Positions 12,290-23,959 of a stretch of 64,000 nt of DNA are shown one piece after another. The translations under genes were made by a program, and so were the position numbers. Source of the stretch: Metellina segmentata (lineage: Eukaryota; Arthropoda; Arachnida; Araneae; Tetragnathidae); NCBI GenBank assembly GCA_947359465.1, contig OX375872.1, positions 133,660,011 to 133,724,010 on the forward strand, written 5' to 3'. A model generated the notes under the pieces. That model was not told the DNA's origin and made no database searches. It saw only the letters and a program-made list of their open reading frames with translations. How positions within the stretch are numbered: the stretch's first letter is position 1; each line of letters starts with the position of its first letter.

Positions 12290-13390
12290 TCGCAAGGTAA
12301 CGTATTCATCCTTAATTAACAGGCTCAACCTTAGAGTAATCCAGAGATGACTATGGCAGAACCACGAGAGTAAAAGCTTAACTGGTTCAATTTGAAGATT
12401 AATAAATAAACGGACCTCTCAATCAATAGAAGCAATCTTTCTTAAGTTTTAATCCACAAATTTGACTACTGCAAAACTATAGAAGAAAAAGCTGGGTTTT
12501 ATTTTGGTTTGTAAATTGAATAGCTACTCATCCTTGATTAATGTTCAACCTTAAAGTTTAGTCCATGCAAATGCTTACCCCAGAATCACGTGAGAAAAAA
12601 ATTTAATTGATTTGAGGACTAATAAATTAACGAACCTCGATCAACAGACGTAATCTTAAGTTTTAATTCAGATATGAATACTGCAGAGCTATGAGGGGTG
12701 GGGGACTTAACTTAGTTTTGGCTAGAAAATCTATTACCGACTCATCCTCGATCAATGCTCAACCTTAAATTTTAGTCCATAAAAAGTATTACTGCAGATT
12801 CAAAGGAAAAAAAGGTTTACTGTGTGAATTTGATTTTAGGATTAATAAATCAATTACTGGACTCATCCATGGTCAATCGACGCAACCCTAAGGTATAGTC
12901 CATATAGACACGATTATGGGAGGGACACGATTATGCAGAATTATGGAAGAAAAAGTTTGATTGCTTTAGTTTTGGGACAAATAAATTAATGGACCTCGAT
13001 CGACAGACACAATCTTAGGTCCAGATATGATGAATGCAGAACTATGAGTGAAATAGCTAGGTTTAATTTTAGGCAATTGAAATCGAATAACTGACACATC
13101 CTGGATCAGTACGCAATTTAAAAATTAATTAGTTCATAGAAATATTAATACAGCAGAATCACAAAATAAAATGTTTAATGGCTTCAATTTTATGGCTAAA
13201 AAACTATTCCCGTACTCATCCATGATCAATCGACGCAACCTTAAGGTTTAGTCCATAGAAATGATTATACAAGAGTCATGAGAGAAAGTTTAATGTGTGT
13301 GACTTTAATGTTTTTGTCGATAAATCAATTACCGGACTCATCCATGATCAATCGATGCAACATTAAGGTTTTAGTCTATAGAAAAGATAG
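12290..13390. repeat. tandem array, ~115-bp unit, about nine copies
   Basis: The unit landmark ggactcatccatgatcaat, then cgacgcaaccttaaggttta, then gtccatagaaatgatta and agagaaaaa recurs with growing divergence toward the edges. Confidence 0.75.
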
Positions 13391-14246
13391 GAAGAAATTT
13401 GATTAGCTTGCATGCAGTGTCTTGTGAGCCAAAGAACTTATAAACATACAGTTTTTTCAACCACCCCAAATTCGTGTCAAGCTATGAGTGTGATAGGGTC
13501 TCGGCTCATCAAAAGAACGAATTGGTCATGCATGTCTGGTGCGACGACCAATCCAAATGCTTTGTCACGTGATGCGCTGTTCACGCATGGGTGCTAGTTT
13601 CCGTGTAAAGTTGTCCGTGACTTTTGATTCGGTTGTTCCACGCACCGCTTATCGAATAATTTGTTGAATCGTGTTGCTTTGTGTATCTTTACGCCACGAA
13701 CAGAATTACCGATTTATTGCCTCCATAAAACAGTTGCTTCCCCCCCCCCCCTCTCTTCAGTATAGCCGTTCAAGCACTTTCCCTATTAAGTGAATTAGCA
13801 TATCCATACTCAGTTTCTTTCTGTTTCAGTCGAAGTCTTCGCTAATAGAGTCAGCACGAACAGTTCGTTTGTTTCTCGAACCTCTGGCGAGGAATGTAAC
13901 GAGTTCCTCAATGCTTTGTTCACTGCTTAATCGTCGGGAAAAGATGAGGACGAGTAAATATTTACGAGTTGTGCTTAATAGAGGGAGGTGCTTCAGTGGT
14001 TGTTCAATCGTTATTATTACAGTCAGCTATTGTATTTGTTTTTAATTTGTTGCGCTGGGCGATTGTATCGTGGCTGTTTAAGTTCTATAATACTTGAGAT
14101 CGATAGGTTGTGAGATTAGATCATTGTCTTCAGTTTTTTTTTCTCCAGTGCCAGCTTTCGGACGTATAGTCCTTGAAGTGTTTCTCATTGACTTAAGAAG
14201 CCTTGATTTATTTCTTAATTTCGAATAGATAACGATTGATCCCTTC

Positions 14247-14423
14247 TTAACCCCCCAGGTGGTTGTTTCGACCAGGTATCTCGATATACCAAAACTGACC
14301 GAATCTTGATCTCGTCATCATAAAAATATCGCCAGTATTTTAATGACATGGTATCTCGCCATTTGCAAAATTGGTCAGATCTTGATGAACGAGATATCTC
14401 GTCGAACCCACTTGGAGAGTTAA
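14247..14423. mobile_element. TTAA MITE copy
   Basis: TTAACCCCCCAGGTGGTTG on the left and CCACTTGGAGAGTTAA on the right; contains GATATCTCGTC. Same family as 33574-33794. Confidence 0.75.
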
Positions 14424-14744
14424 AAGTGGTAGTGGGCAGTGGCGTAAACAGATGGGTGCTCTGGGAGCTCCCCCTTCCGAAAAAGTTTTCCGATTTTTAT
14501 ACTAAACTATAACAAATAAATTATTTTAAATGTTTACATATTTGTGATATTCTTCTCATGAATAACCGTTATTAAATTAATAGTTTATAAAGTAAATCAA
14601 CAAAAAATCATGAAAATTAATTAATTAAAAGTATGAAGATTAATCAATTATTTTTTAAAGACAAAGATAACACGAGAAATTCTGGGAACAAAATTCGAAT
14701 ATTGTTTAATGTTATTTTGCAGCATCTAACTTAGTATTGGTATC

Positions 14745-15221
14745 CTTTACCTAAACTAGAATTGTTGGCGCAACTTCATTAAATCTGCCCCTTGTGATAT
14801 AAAAATTCACCCATTCACTCTAAAATAGAACTGAGGCCAGTCATCAAACCTGGTACTGGGGCCCGTAAGAATACTAGAACTGAGTCCGGTCATCAAACCT
14901 GATTCTGGAATCTTATCTAAACTAGAACTGAGGTTAGTCATCAAACCTAGTATCAAAGCCCTTTATCTATACAAGAAATGAGGCGTCCAGCCATCTATCT
15001 TACCTAGTACTAGAATTATTTAGCAAAACTAGAACTAAGGTCCAGTTTGGCCAAATCTGCCCCCTTGTGCCATAAAACTGCCCCCACCCATCTAAACTAA
15101 TACTGACTTGTCCACTTCTGGACCTTGCGCCACAAAACCCAAACCAATCAACCAAACTAGCACTAAAGTTCTTTACTTAAAACTAGAACTGGGGAGGCCA
15201 GTTATCGAACCTGGTACTGGG
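14745..15221. repeat. 48-bp minisatellite, left part
   Basis: Units of the form aaactagaactgaggccag, tcatcaaacctggtactgg, ggtcctttatct. The array continues at 16795 after an inserted MITE whose 8-bp target duplication (GTACTGGG) comes from the unit. Confidence 0.85.
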
Positions 15222-15271
15222 CCCAGGGGCAGAATTATATTCAGTGTTCTGCAACACAGTCCAAGCAATTG

Positions 15272-15516
15272 AAGACCAAGGGGGAAAAACCATTAATTTC
15301 CGTTGACATGAATTTTGAGAAAAATGAATGTTTTGTTTGTGTTTCCATTGTTTTTCCCCAGTATACAATATCTTTCCTCTGTTATATTTCCAGACATGAA
15401 TACTTTTTCTCCCAAAGCGATTCATAATGTAGAAGCTATTGCTATTGCCCATTAGATGGCATTATTAGTTCAATAAAACAAAAAGTGGACATAAATGGTT
15501 TTCCCCCCCGGCTCTT
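15272..15516. mobile_element. 245-bp TIR element nested in MITE copy B
   Basis: Ends AAGACCAAGGGGGAAAAACC and the inverted partner GGTTTTCCCCCCCGGCTCTT. The target word CAATTG is present at 15266-15271 and 15517-15522 but only once in copy A (AAGCAATTGCAATG). The superfamily was not identified; a 6-bp palindromic duplication is unusual. Confidence 0.8.
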
Positions 15517-15725
15517 CAATTGTAATTGTTCTGCAGGCATTTTGTACGAATTTTGAAAACTGCAAAAAATCAAAAACCGACCTAAAACACAATTATCGGC
15601 TAAACATGTATTACATATTTATAATAAAGCATCATAATTAATTAACTTATTTTATTTAAAACCAAGGCATATTTTCAGAATTTGCAATTCTGGTCGATAA
15701 CTTTGTCATTGACATAGAAGATGTA

Positions 15726-16571
15726 TCTCTAATATTATAAAAGAGGAAGTGTTTGTATGTTTGTTTGTTTCTTGCCCGCAAAGTCTTAACGAATCTATGA
15801 CACTTACAGTAATAGGATTTGGCCCACAGGTAGTCCGAATGTTTTGCAATTTTTGGGTCGCGGCGAATTTTAAAATTTAATCTAGAAATTTTTAAATGAT
15901 TTCAATAATTTTTTTCACCGTTCTTCTTTTTTCCGCGGAATGAAGAAGCATCAAAATTTAGACTATTCCCCTTTCACATCACTACTGACCTCAGCCTTTG
16001 GAACCAATTTTTTTTACATTCCATCTCGCGAACAGATTCGAATGACCTTTGATACTAGATCAATTCAAAAGGATTTCCTGAGAAACTGATTCCAGTGAAG
16101 CAAAATATGTTACTAAAGTTATCACTGGCGTTCTTCGGAGCTTTTTGCTATCTCAGCGATCGTTAAAGTTTTACGATAAAAACGAATAAAAATTTTAACG
16201 TATTTGAAATCTGCGGAAAATTTTACACCATATAGATACCTTATACGTTTGACTTTTTTAAAATAAATAATTTATCAGTTAAATGTTTATATTTTTCGGT
16301 TTGCGAAGCAAACCAACACCACGGGCAATGGGACCCCCACGAAAAGAACTGGCACGGGCAAAACCCATTTAGTTTGCTAAGCAAACCAACTTCACGGGCA
16401 ACGCCGTTATGGCTGTTATCCAATAGGCTGCGAATGTTAATGACGGAATAAAATTGTTTATGTTATCCAATAGGCTACGGATATTGTGTGGTTATTGAAT
16501 TGCGAAGCAAACCAATAAACCCACAAAAGCAACTGGCACGGGCAACGCCGGGCTAGCCATGCAGTGGCTAG
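15726..16571 (+). mobile_element. non-autonomous Helitron, 846 bp
   Basis: Begins TCTCTAATATTATAAAAGAG, a typical animal Helitron 5' terminus. It ends with a GC-rich hairpin (CACGGGCAACGCCGGGC), a second short hairpin and CTAG, between host A and T with no target duplication. MITE copy A shows the empty site at about 10265. Inside, GCGAAGCAAACCAA and cacgggcaacg motifs recur near 16300, 16380 and 16500. No Rep/helicase coding is present. Confidence 0.9.
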
Positions 16572-16794
16572 TTATTTATAAAGTGTTTGTAGTAATTTGG
16601 GCGGTGTAGGGAAAGTTGTTCCGTAGCTAGAAAAAAGACAAAAAGGTGTGGTAAGGAACGCGTTTTACACTGCAGAACATCGTAACTTATAATTTTAAAA
16701 AATCGGCCAAAATTGTGATAAATTTAAGGAACAATTGTTTTGCAAAGGCTTTGTTCTGCGACGTACGTCATTTGAAGCACTTTCTGCTGACGGG

Positions 16795-17010
16795 GTACTG
16801 GGGTCCTTTATTTAAAACTTGAACTAAGGCCAGTCATCAAACCTTGTACTGGGGTCCTTTATCTAAAACTAGAACTGAGGCCAGTCATTAAACCTGGTTC
16901 TAGGGTCCTTTACATACACTAAAACTGAGGCCCAGTCATCAAACCTGGTACTGAGGCTCTTCATCTAAACTAGAACTGAGACTAGTCATCAAAATTGGTG
17001 CCTGTATCTG
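16795..17010. repeat. 48-bp minisatellite, right part
   Basis: Continuation of the array at 14745-15221; about four more units ending near tagtcatcaaaattggtgcc. Confidence 0.85.
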
Positions 17011-17561
17011 AGTACAAAAGAAGATTTGAAAGTCCATCACCACCTAATGCAAAAGTTCGCTGTGATAAGGATTATAAGTGTATAAAGGTAATAAGGATTT
17101 CAAAACTTTATAAAGAAAATACTAAAATTTTCTAAGATTGGCTTTTGCTAAAGGAATGTAGTCGCAGTCCCACAGCTCTCATATATCAAGAATACATCCT
17201 TGAAGTTGCCAGTGCTCTAGATTTGAAACCATCCAGCTGATTCACGATGTAGTCAGTGCTTAGTAATTTACACCACTCAGAATTCTTCCTTTTGACACAA
17301 ATACCTTGAGGGTTTCAAACTTGTGTTGTTATTGCATCATGATCCATTTTTACTGCCTTAGAGAGCTCTGCATTCTCCTTTAGAACAACCCGTTGAGAAA
17401 AACAACTGTTTTCAGAACAGAGCTATATCCACACAAGATTTTTCAAATGTTTAATATCATTTGAAAAGCTTTTGAAAGGGAACAAAGCTTGCATTCATAT
17501 GAATTAATATTGTACTTCATTATATTTTTTCGATATTTTCGTGTAAAATATCGAAAATCCT

Positions 17562-17756
17562 TTAACCCTTCTGGGGTTTGTCTCGACGAGGTATCTCGTC
17601 ATTAGTAAAACTGATCATATCTTTATGGACGTGATATCCCGTTCATCAAGCTCTCGTCAGCAGTAGAAAATGGACCACATCTTGATCGCGTCACCATCCA
17701 AAAATTGGTCAGATCTTGATAACGAGAAATTTTTTCAAAACCAATTAGAGGGTTAA
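17562..17756. mobile_element. TTAA MITE copy
   Basis: TTAACCCTTCTGGGG on the left, AATTAGAGGGTTAA on the right; inner TCGACGAGGTATCTCGTCAT. Same family as 33574-33794. Confidence 0.75.
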
Positions 17757-17846
17757 GTGTAGTAGTCTCTCTAAAATATCTAAGCGTATAATTTTAAAAC
17801 TCATTTCTATTTTTTCTTCCTGTCCTCGGTTATGAATGATTTTAAA

Positions 17847-17876
17847 CTAGCCGGGCTGCGCCGGCTAGCGCTCGGC
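17847..17876 (-). mobile_element. Helitron-like 3' terminus on the minus strand
   Basis: Read on the minus strand: GCTAGCCGGCGCAGCCCGG followed by CTAG and then T, the hairpin plus CTRR end typical of Helitrons. The matching 5' start was not found. The inverted words ggtgtgtaa/ttacacacc nearby may belong to it. Confidence 0.45.
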
Positions 17877-18667
17877 GGTGTGTAATAGTGCTTTTTTAAA
17901 ACTTTTTTACACACCGTAGTTAAACATGTTTTGATTTGTATATTTTATTTATTTTTATGAAACAAATCTTCATATCATTGCGTATTCAATCAAATATTTA
18001 AGGAAAGTTGGTCTAAATATACATATACCGCTACAAAATTACCCCTGTCTAGTAATATTTAGCAGGAAATAGACATATCATTAAAATCTAACTCCTAAAT
18101 AATATTTCTGCAATAGGTAATATACCGGAACACATAATGCAAACAAAAATAAAATTCCAATCCATGAAAAAATACAAAATACTGAAAAAAAAACCACGTA
18201 CGTATCTATTCAAACGTGTTGAATTTCGACTTCCTGAATATATTGTGAAATAGAATAATGCGACAAAAGACTTTTCAACGATATTGACAAAGACAATAAT
18301 AATTTATTAACAAAAAGAACACATATTTATAATACTTGGGAATCCTCAAATATGTCCGCAACATCTCGCAGTTAACTCAAATACCCAAACACGGAATTCT
18401 AAATCAAATTAAAAAAGTAAACATTAATTCTGACGTGGCCAGATACCAGGTAGCAAAATTACGTTTAAATTACTTTTACATCAAAGGAAGAAATAAAAAG
18501 TCAGTTCAAACATAAATACTACAATTTAATTCCTTATTTTGCATAAAAATTGACCTCGGCTATTTGAAAACAGCAATAATTCAAAATATCTGTGTTATTT
18601 TATTTACGTTGATTGTTGCCATTCGACGATACACAAATAACGTCGATTTCGGGTCCACGTACGTTAG

Positions 18668-18672
<5 letters not shown>

Positions 18673-18718
<46 letters not shown>
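18673..18718. repeat. (TA)n microsatellite
   Basis: About 23 uninterrupted TA units followed by GATA-like units. Confidence 0.95.
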
Positions 18719-18720
<2 letters not shown>

Positions 18721-18839
18721 TAGATATAGATAGATACAAATGAACATACCAGGGTGAACGGAAAGCGAAGATTTTACTTCCGCAACGCAAAGGATCTCGT
18801 ACAATACATATCAGAGTGTAGCTTCAGTGTGAGTTAATT

Positions 18840-19062
18840 AACTACATACCTTATTTATTTTTCGTATTTATTATAAAAACGTATTTTAATAAAAACATTA
18901 TTTATAATTTATTATATATTATTATATAAACGTATTTTATAATAAATTTCGTATTTATTATAAAAACGTATTTTAATAAAAACATTATTTTATAATTTAT
19001 TATATATTATTATATAAACGTATTTTATAATAAATTTCGTATTTATTATAAAAACAAAAACA
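18840..19062. repeat. AT-rich duplicated block
   Basis: ttcgtatttattataaaaac, gtattttaataaaaaca and tataatttattatatattat repeat about every 113 bases. Confidence 0.75.
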
Positions 19063-19289
19063 AAAGTTTTTCACCGACTGACGGTGTGTAAAACTAATTT
19101 ATTTCAGGGAACAATCCAGAACTTTTTCGGCCGCAAAGTAAAAAGGGTAAATAAAATCGGAAGAAAAGTAAATCCCCTTAAAATGTCTTAACATAGAGCT
19201 ATGAATAGTAGTGTGCATTTATATATGAATCTGTAAATACATATGTATGAATATATGAATCTTAAGTGCTTTCATTTCTTTTCCACCAG

Positions 19290-19391
19290 GGTCTTCCACT
19301 GCACTTGCAGATTGATACTTTTGATGATTTTCGAGAATCTGCTACGCCATATCACCGGGGTTATTGCCAAATCAAAGTTTTCTGTGATAAG
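19290..19391 (+). CDS. grh: grainyhead exon (CP2 DNA-binding domain, part 1)
   Basis: 34 codons, starting in frame after a pyrimidine-rich acceptor (ttccaccag) and ending at a GTAAGT donor, phase 0. The peptide begins GLPLHLQIDTFDD and ends GYCQIKVFCDK, the very conserved strand-rich core of the CP2/grainyhead DNA-binding domain, an immunoglobulin-like fold related to p53. The final CDK joins GAERK of the next exon to give the family's CDKGAERK loop, which contacts DNA in known GRHL structures. In other arthropods this segment is preceded by a piece ending about ...KGVK, which should be on the upstream exon; I did not find it in positions 1-19289. No stops or frameshifts. Confidence 0.94.
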
Positions 19392-19957
19392 GTAAGTTCA
19401 AAATATTTTTAGTGATTAGCAGATATTTATGGCTCAAATTCTGTTCTCTTGCATTCGATTTTTCTGAGCCATACCTGTTATAATTATTTCACAAAACCTG
19501 AGGCAATGTATTTAGTTTGGGTCAATGTCTCTGAGACCACTGGCCTTAACCTTGACAATAAAGCATGTGGAAATTCAGCTCAGGTTGGTAGAAAGTTTTC
19601 TCGTTTTAGTATGGAGGGTCTCTTCCTAATTTTAACCCTCTAAGTGTACCAAGATTTCCCAAGTAGTGCTTTTACCTTAAAACACACATTATGACTAAGT
19701 AGTCACAAATTGGTCAAGAAGTCTAAAATTGGTTCAAAGTCATACACAGAATAACGCATTCGCAGCGTTGAATATCAACACAAAATAAGTTGTGTGGCTA
19801 ATTTTGGAAGGAATTATACGGTAAAGTAGAAAAATAGTTATTTGTGTTAAATGAGAAAAAAATTAATTTTAAATTACAAAAATCAAAATAAATGCAATTG
19901 TTAGGAACAATTTATAATCTCTACATTTAGAACTCTTGATTGTTAAAATGATCGATT

Positions 19958-20215
19958 GTCCCATCAAGGTGGGCATTTGCTATTGATGTTCCATTAAGCT
20001 TGGCATTTACTGGCCCGTAAAGCCTGGCATTTACTATTGGTCGCCGTGGTGACATTTATTATTGATAAAAGTGTCCCATTAAGCTAGGTTTTGTTATGGG
20101 TCCCATTAAACTTGGCATTTGCTATTGGTAGCCCATTCAACTTGTCATTTAATGCTGGGCACCATTTCTCATTAAGCCGTGTATTTATGTCTAATGCTTT
20201 GTCTCATTAAACGTC
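19958..20215. repeat. minisatellite with cccattaagcttggcattta units
   Basis: Units of about 35-50 bases beginning cccattaagct.ggcattt and often containing tattgg. Confidence 0.7.
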
Positions 20216-21189
20216 CACGCTGTGGAATACGGTTACATTGCTTGTTGCAGTTTGCTGAGTCCTAGCTATACACACACAACTCTGCCTTTTAACTGGTGTG
20301 CTTTGCGTGGTAAAAGATCAAACTGTGCAAGATTTATTTCATTTCAGCGGTTTAATTTTGAACCAGTATGTTTAAAAAAAATTTCAAAAAATAATTTTGT
20401 GAATTATTTGTATTACAAATATCATAAACTAATTGTTTCCAAAAGATATGTTCAAAAGTCACTTCAGAGCAAAAAGGGTATGTAACCGATATATATTTTT
20501 TTTGTAAATCAAGCAAAATTGTGCCCAGTTTTTTATGTCAGATTGGTAAGAAATATAGCATATTTTTGGTGGGCCGTGGGATTTTAGAAATAACGCCGCA
20601 TGAAAAAGATCGAAAATCGCCGCCCTACAGAAAACCGCAAAGTGGGAATTTGATCCAAGGAAAGAAGTATCCGGGGTCCGATAACTGATTAATTAATTAA
20701 TCGTGAACACCTTTATTTAACCTATGATTCAGGTAAATACGAGATAAACACGTGAGTTATTTTTTTGGTAAAACAATTGTCGCATCACCAGTAAACATGC
20801 TGTGAATCTTATACATGCTATCAGTAGTCATCAGCGTAATCCTAACTGTCAGCTGGCCCCCTCCCCATCTCATCTCCATATGAAATACTGGCAAGAGCGT
20901 TCAACCCTTAGGACACAAGAAAGAAAACTCCATAGGTTTATAACCTTTGACTTATTAAATGAGCTCTACGTGCTCCATGATACCGGCTCACAGCGATTTG
21001 ATTGGTCTAGTCGAAAAATAAGTTCGGGACGAAAAAGGATGCCTTGGTGACTTAGATGTTGGTCCATAGAAGGAAATAATAATGAAAAGGTGAACGGCTC
21101 TCACACACAAATTGCGTAGATAAAATTAATATGCACGTGTTAATGTATAACCGCACATCTAGTTTGATATATAGGTACATCCGTAGCAT

Positions 21190-21990
21190 CCGAGTGTTTG
21201 TTCAGTCATTATCAGGTACATTCCTATGTTCTCTTAACCTTTTTAATTTAATTGATCCTAATTAAATAATTATCCAGTTGAAAGAGCTAGGTTTGAGATT
21301 TTTATGAGTTCTGAATCATCAAGGAAAATATATTTCACTTGTGTGTTATCTTTAGAATGGTGTTCAAGCGCTATTTTGCTGCAATAGGGGGCTTTATTTA
21401 AGTGCGTTGTTAGTTTCTGTTTATCAGTAATATCTGGGGTTTGAGGTTGAGTATTCTTTGTTCAATCATTATCAGTTATATTCCTATGTTCTCTCTTAAC
21501 CTTTTAAATTTCATTAAACCTAGGTAAATAAATATCCAATTGAAACATTTCGATGTGCATATTTTTATACATTCTGAATCATCAAGGATACATTATTTAC
21601 CCTGGAGGTAATTGAGATCGTTATCTTCAGAATGGTTTCCCTGGTTGAAGCGCTATTTTGCTCCAACAGCTTTGTTTTAAGCGCGTGGTTAATTTTTTGT
21701 GCCTTTATTTTCGTAGAATCTGGGATTTGAGAAGAGTTGTTTATCCAATCATAGCCAGATGCATTCCTCTGTTCTCTTAACCTTTTTAATTTAATTAAAC
21801 ATAGGAAAAAAATAATATCCTATTGAAAGATTTTGATAGTATGAATCATCAAGGAAAAAATATTTTCCCTGGGGTTAATTGAGATTGTTATCTTCGGAAA
21901 GGCGTCAAAGTGTTATTTTGTTGTAAAAGCTTTATTTTAAGCTCGCTGCTAGTTTTTGTAGGTTTCTGCTTAACATAAGACCTACTTTAA
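21190..21990. repeat. three tandem copies, ~270-bp unit
   Basis: Landmarks ttcctatgttctcttaacc, tttttaatttaatt, gaatcatcaaggaaaa and gcgctattttgctgcaa recur near 21210, 21480 and 21760. Confidence 0.8.
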
Positions 21991-22590
21991 TGCGAAATCT
22001 ATTTTTATTTTACTTTTTAGACAAAAATAAGAACTTCTATTAAATTAAGATCTATTTTTAGTATAGGGGGTGTGGGCCATGACTGCAGAAAATTGTGTAT
22101 TTTTGCGACGAAAAAGTGTAATGCGATTGATTGTATAGTATTTCACTTACCTTTTGCTTTTTTTGTACTCAAATAGGAAATTGAAATAGAGAATTTAAGA
22201 AGTTTTGCGCCGCTACACTTGGTACACTAGTGAAACTTAACATTACTTCATTATCTCTAATCATTGATCCGACTTTGCTACTGAATAATTGTTTAAGCTA
22301 CAGCTATTAAGTCGATTTCATTTTTCGTCCAATAGATACTTAATGTCCTTTCCATGGCACACTAAACAACACATTTGCATAATGATCCTTGTATGCTTCG
22401 TTTGCGAGAACCATAAAATATATCGACTCCTGATACACTTCTCAGCCAACCGTCAATCCGATTTGTAATCAAATTAAGCAGAGCTAATCTCATACCTTTT
22501 AATAATGAAAGATGATGACACCCCAAAACCTCTCCCCTTCCATTCAGTATAAATTATTTGTATATCTATTATCGCCTTTCATTTCCTTTA

Positions 22591-23303
22591 GGCTAGGCCT
22601 CCACTTGTGATTTCTAGTCGGGCGATTTTTCAGTTGCAAAAATAAAATCATCGTAATACAAGTGCAAAAACCTGCTACTAAACAATCGCAGCGATTAAAA
22701 AGTTGCAACCGGTCCTATTTTCGCTGTCGCTCTACCCAATAAATCACACGGACAGGCATGGACATGCACCCACTTGCCATAGTTTAGTCGCAGTTCTAAT
22801 GCAGTCGTGTTCTGGTCTCTGTTTAAAACACTGCAAATACTTGTCTAAAATGTCTGACAGCGAATCTACCGGAGGTGATGATGGACAAAAATTAATAGCA
22901 ATTGAAACCTGAGTTACTTATTAAAAAAATTGAAAATAATTTAAAGAAATTGAAGAATGTGTTATTGATGGACTAATTATTCCCAACAATTAATTAAAAT
23001 TACTTTTTGTTATTCAATAATACTGGGAAAACTTTGCAGGGTGCTCGCATAAATCTTCAAATAACTTGAAAAACTGCCCTTTCAATAATCTTTGACTTGT
23101 TATTGGTTCTACCCAATAACGATGCTTCCTCCGTTTATTCTCTCCCGAAGCAAAAGAGCAATTGCACAAGTAGTTCCAATGGCATCCATTGGAAAACTTC
23201 TAATTCAACGACTTATCTCTCGCAGTGTGTGCACCTTGTAGATTTTCTCTGGCAGCGATTTTTTTGGTCGTGGTGACTAGAAATCGCAAGTGGATGCCTA
23301 GCC
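22591..23303. mobile_element. 713-bp element with ~29-bp inverted termini
   Basis: Begins GGCTAGGCCTCCACTTGTGA and ends with the inverted partner TCGCAAGTGGATGCCTAGCC; the pairing continues inward through TTTCTAGTC. These ends resemble PIF/Harbinger elements, but I see no clear 3-bp duplication (tta left, aca right). An inner short frame ending MSDSESTGGDDGQKLIAIE is not recognisable. Confidence 0.7.
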
Positions 23304-23959
23304 ACATACCGAGTTTCAATCCTCTGATTTGAATATTGATGTCTCAGCGATAATTGTCACTCGCCATTGCCAAACAAGTCCTGATTGCCGGTAGTGATTC
23401 CATACCACAAATACTTTATCGAGTCCCTCTTCAATCATATCAACAGCCCTATGGGCATATGGTGTCTTTCTGTTGCGGGGAAATACCACCTGAAATTTCT
23501 GACAGTAAACATTAAAGAATATTTGGATAAGAGAATAATTTATAGTTCACTAAAAAATAAATATTTTCTCATGTAAACAAAAAAAAAATTATTCGATGAT
23601 AAAATAACTGGATTGATTGCATATGCGTGATAATATTTTGTACTAAAGTATCAAGACAACGTGCTTGCCAATTCAGTTCAACTTCAAACTCAAAAAGAAA
23701 TGCAAATAAAGAGTTTTACAATAGATGGATAAGTTTCTGAATGTGAAGAATTGAGCTTTTTCTCATGCATGCCCATAGGAAGGACCTTAAAAGTCAACGT
23801 GTCTGATATGTCATACTCGACTATTATATCTTGCTGGTTATTATATCGATTAATAATTTCTTAATGGGAAGGGAATTGAGAATACTCTGACTTGCCTTTT
23901 CCTCATAGGAAGGATCTAAAAATCAACGCTTCTGAAATGCCATTCTTCTCAATTATGGT

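Larger units (their letters stand above)
15222..16794. mobile_element. hAT-like MITE, copy B, with two nested insertions
   Basis: Starts CCCAGGGGCAGAA and ends TTCTGCTGACGGG, flanked by the perfect duplication GTACTGGG (15214-15221 and 16795-16802). Removing the 245-bp TIR element with its 6-bp duplication and the 846-bp Helitron leaves 476 bp, close to the 481 bp of copy A. Confidence 0.9.
1..19289 (+). other. grh: presumed upstream grh intron, >19 kb
   Basis: The first recognised exon begins in the middle of the CP2 domain, so this stretch should be intron. I looked for the preceding domain segments and did not see them, though short exons can be missed by eye. Stretches without recognised content are 4061-5089, 5761-6460, 7222-7649, 7725-8456, 8746-9429, 11611-12289, 13391-14246, 17011-17561 and 17877-18672. 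Confidence 0.6.

Noticed and set aside
14446..14495. hAT-like left terminus CAGTGGCGTAAACAG
   Set aside because: No matching right terminus or 8-bp duplication was found nearby; may be a relic or chance.
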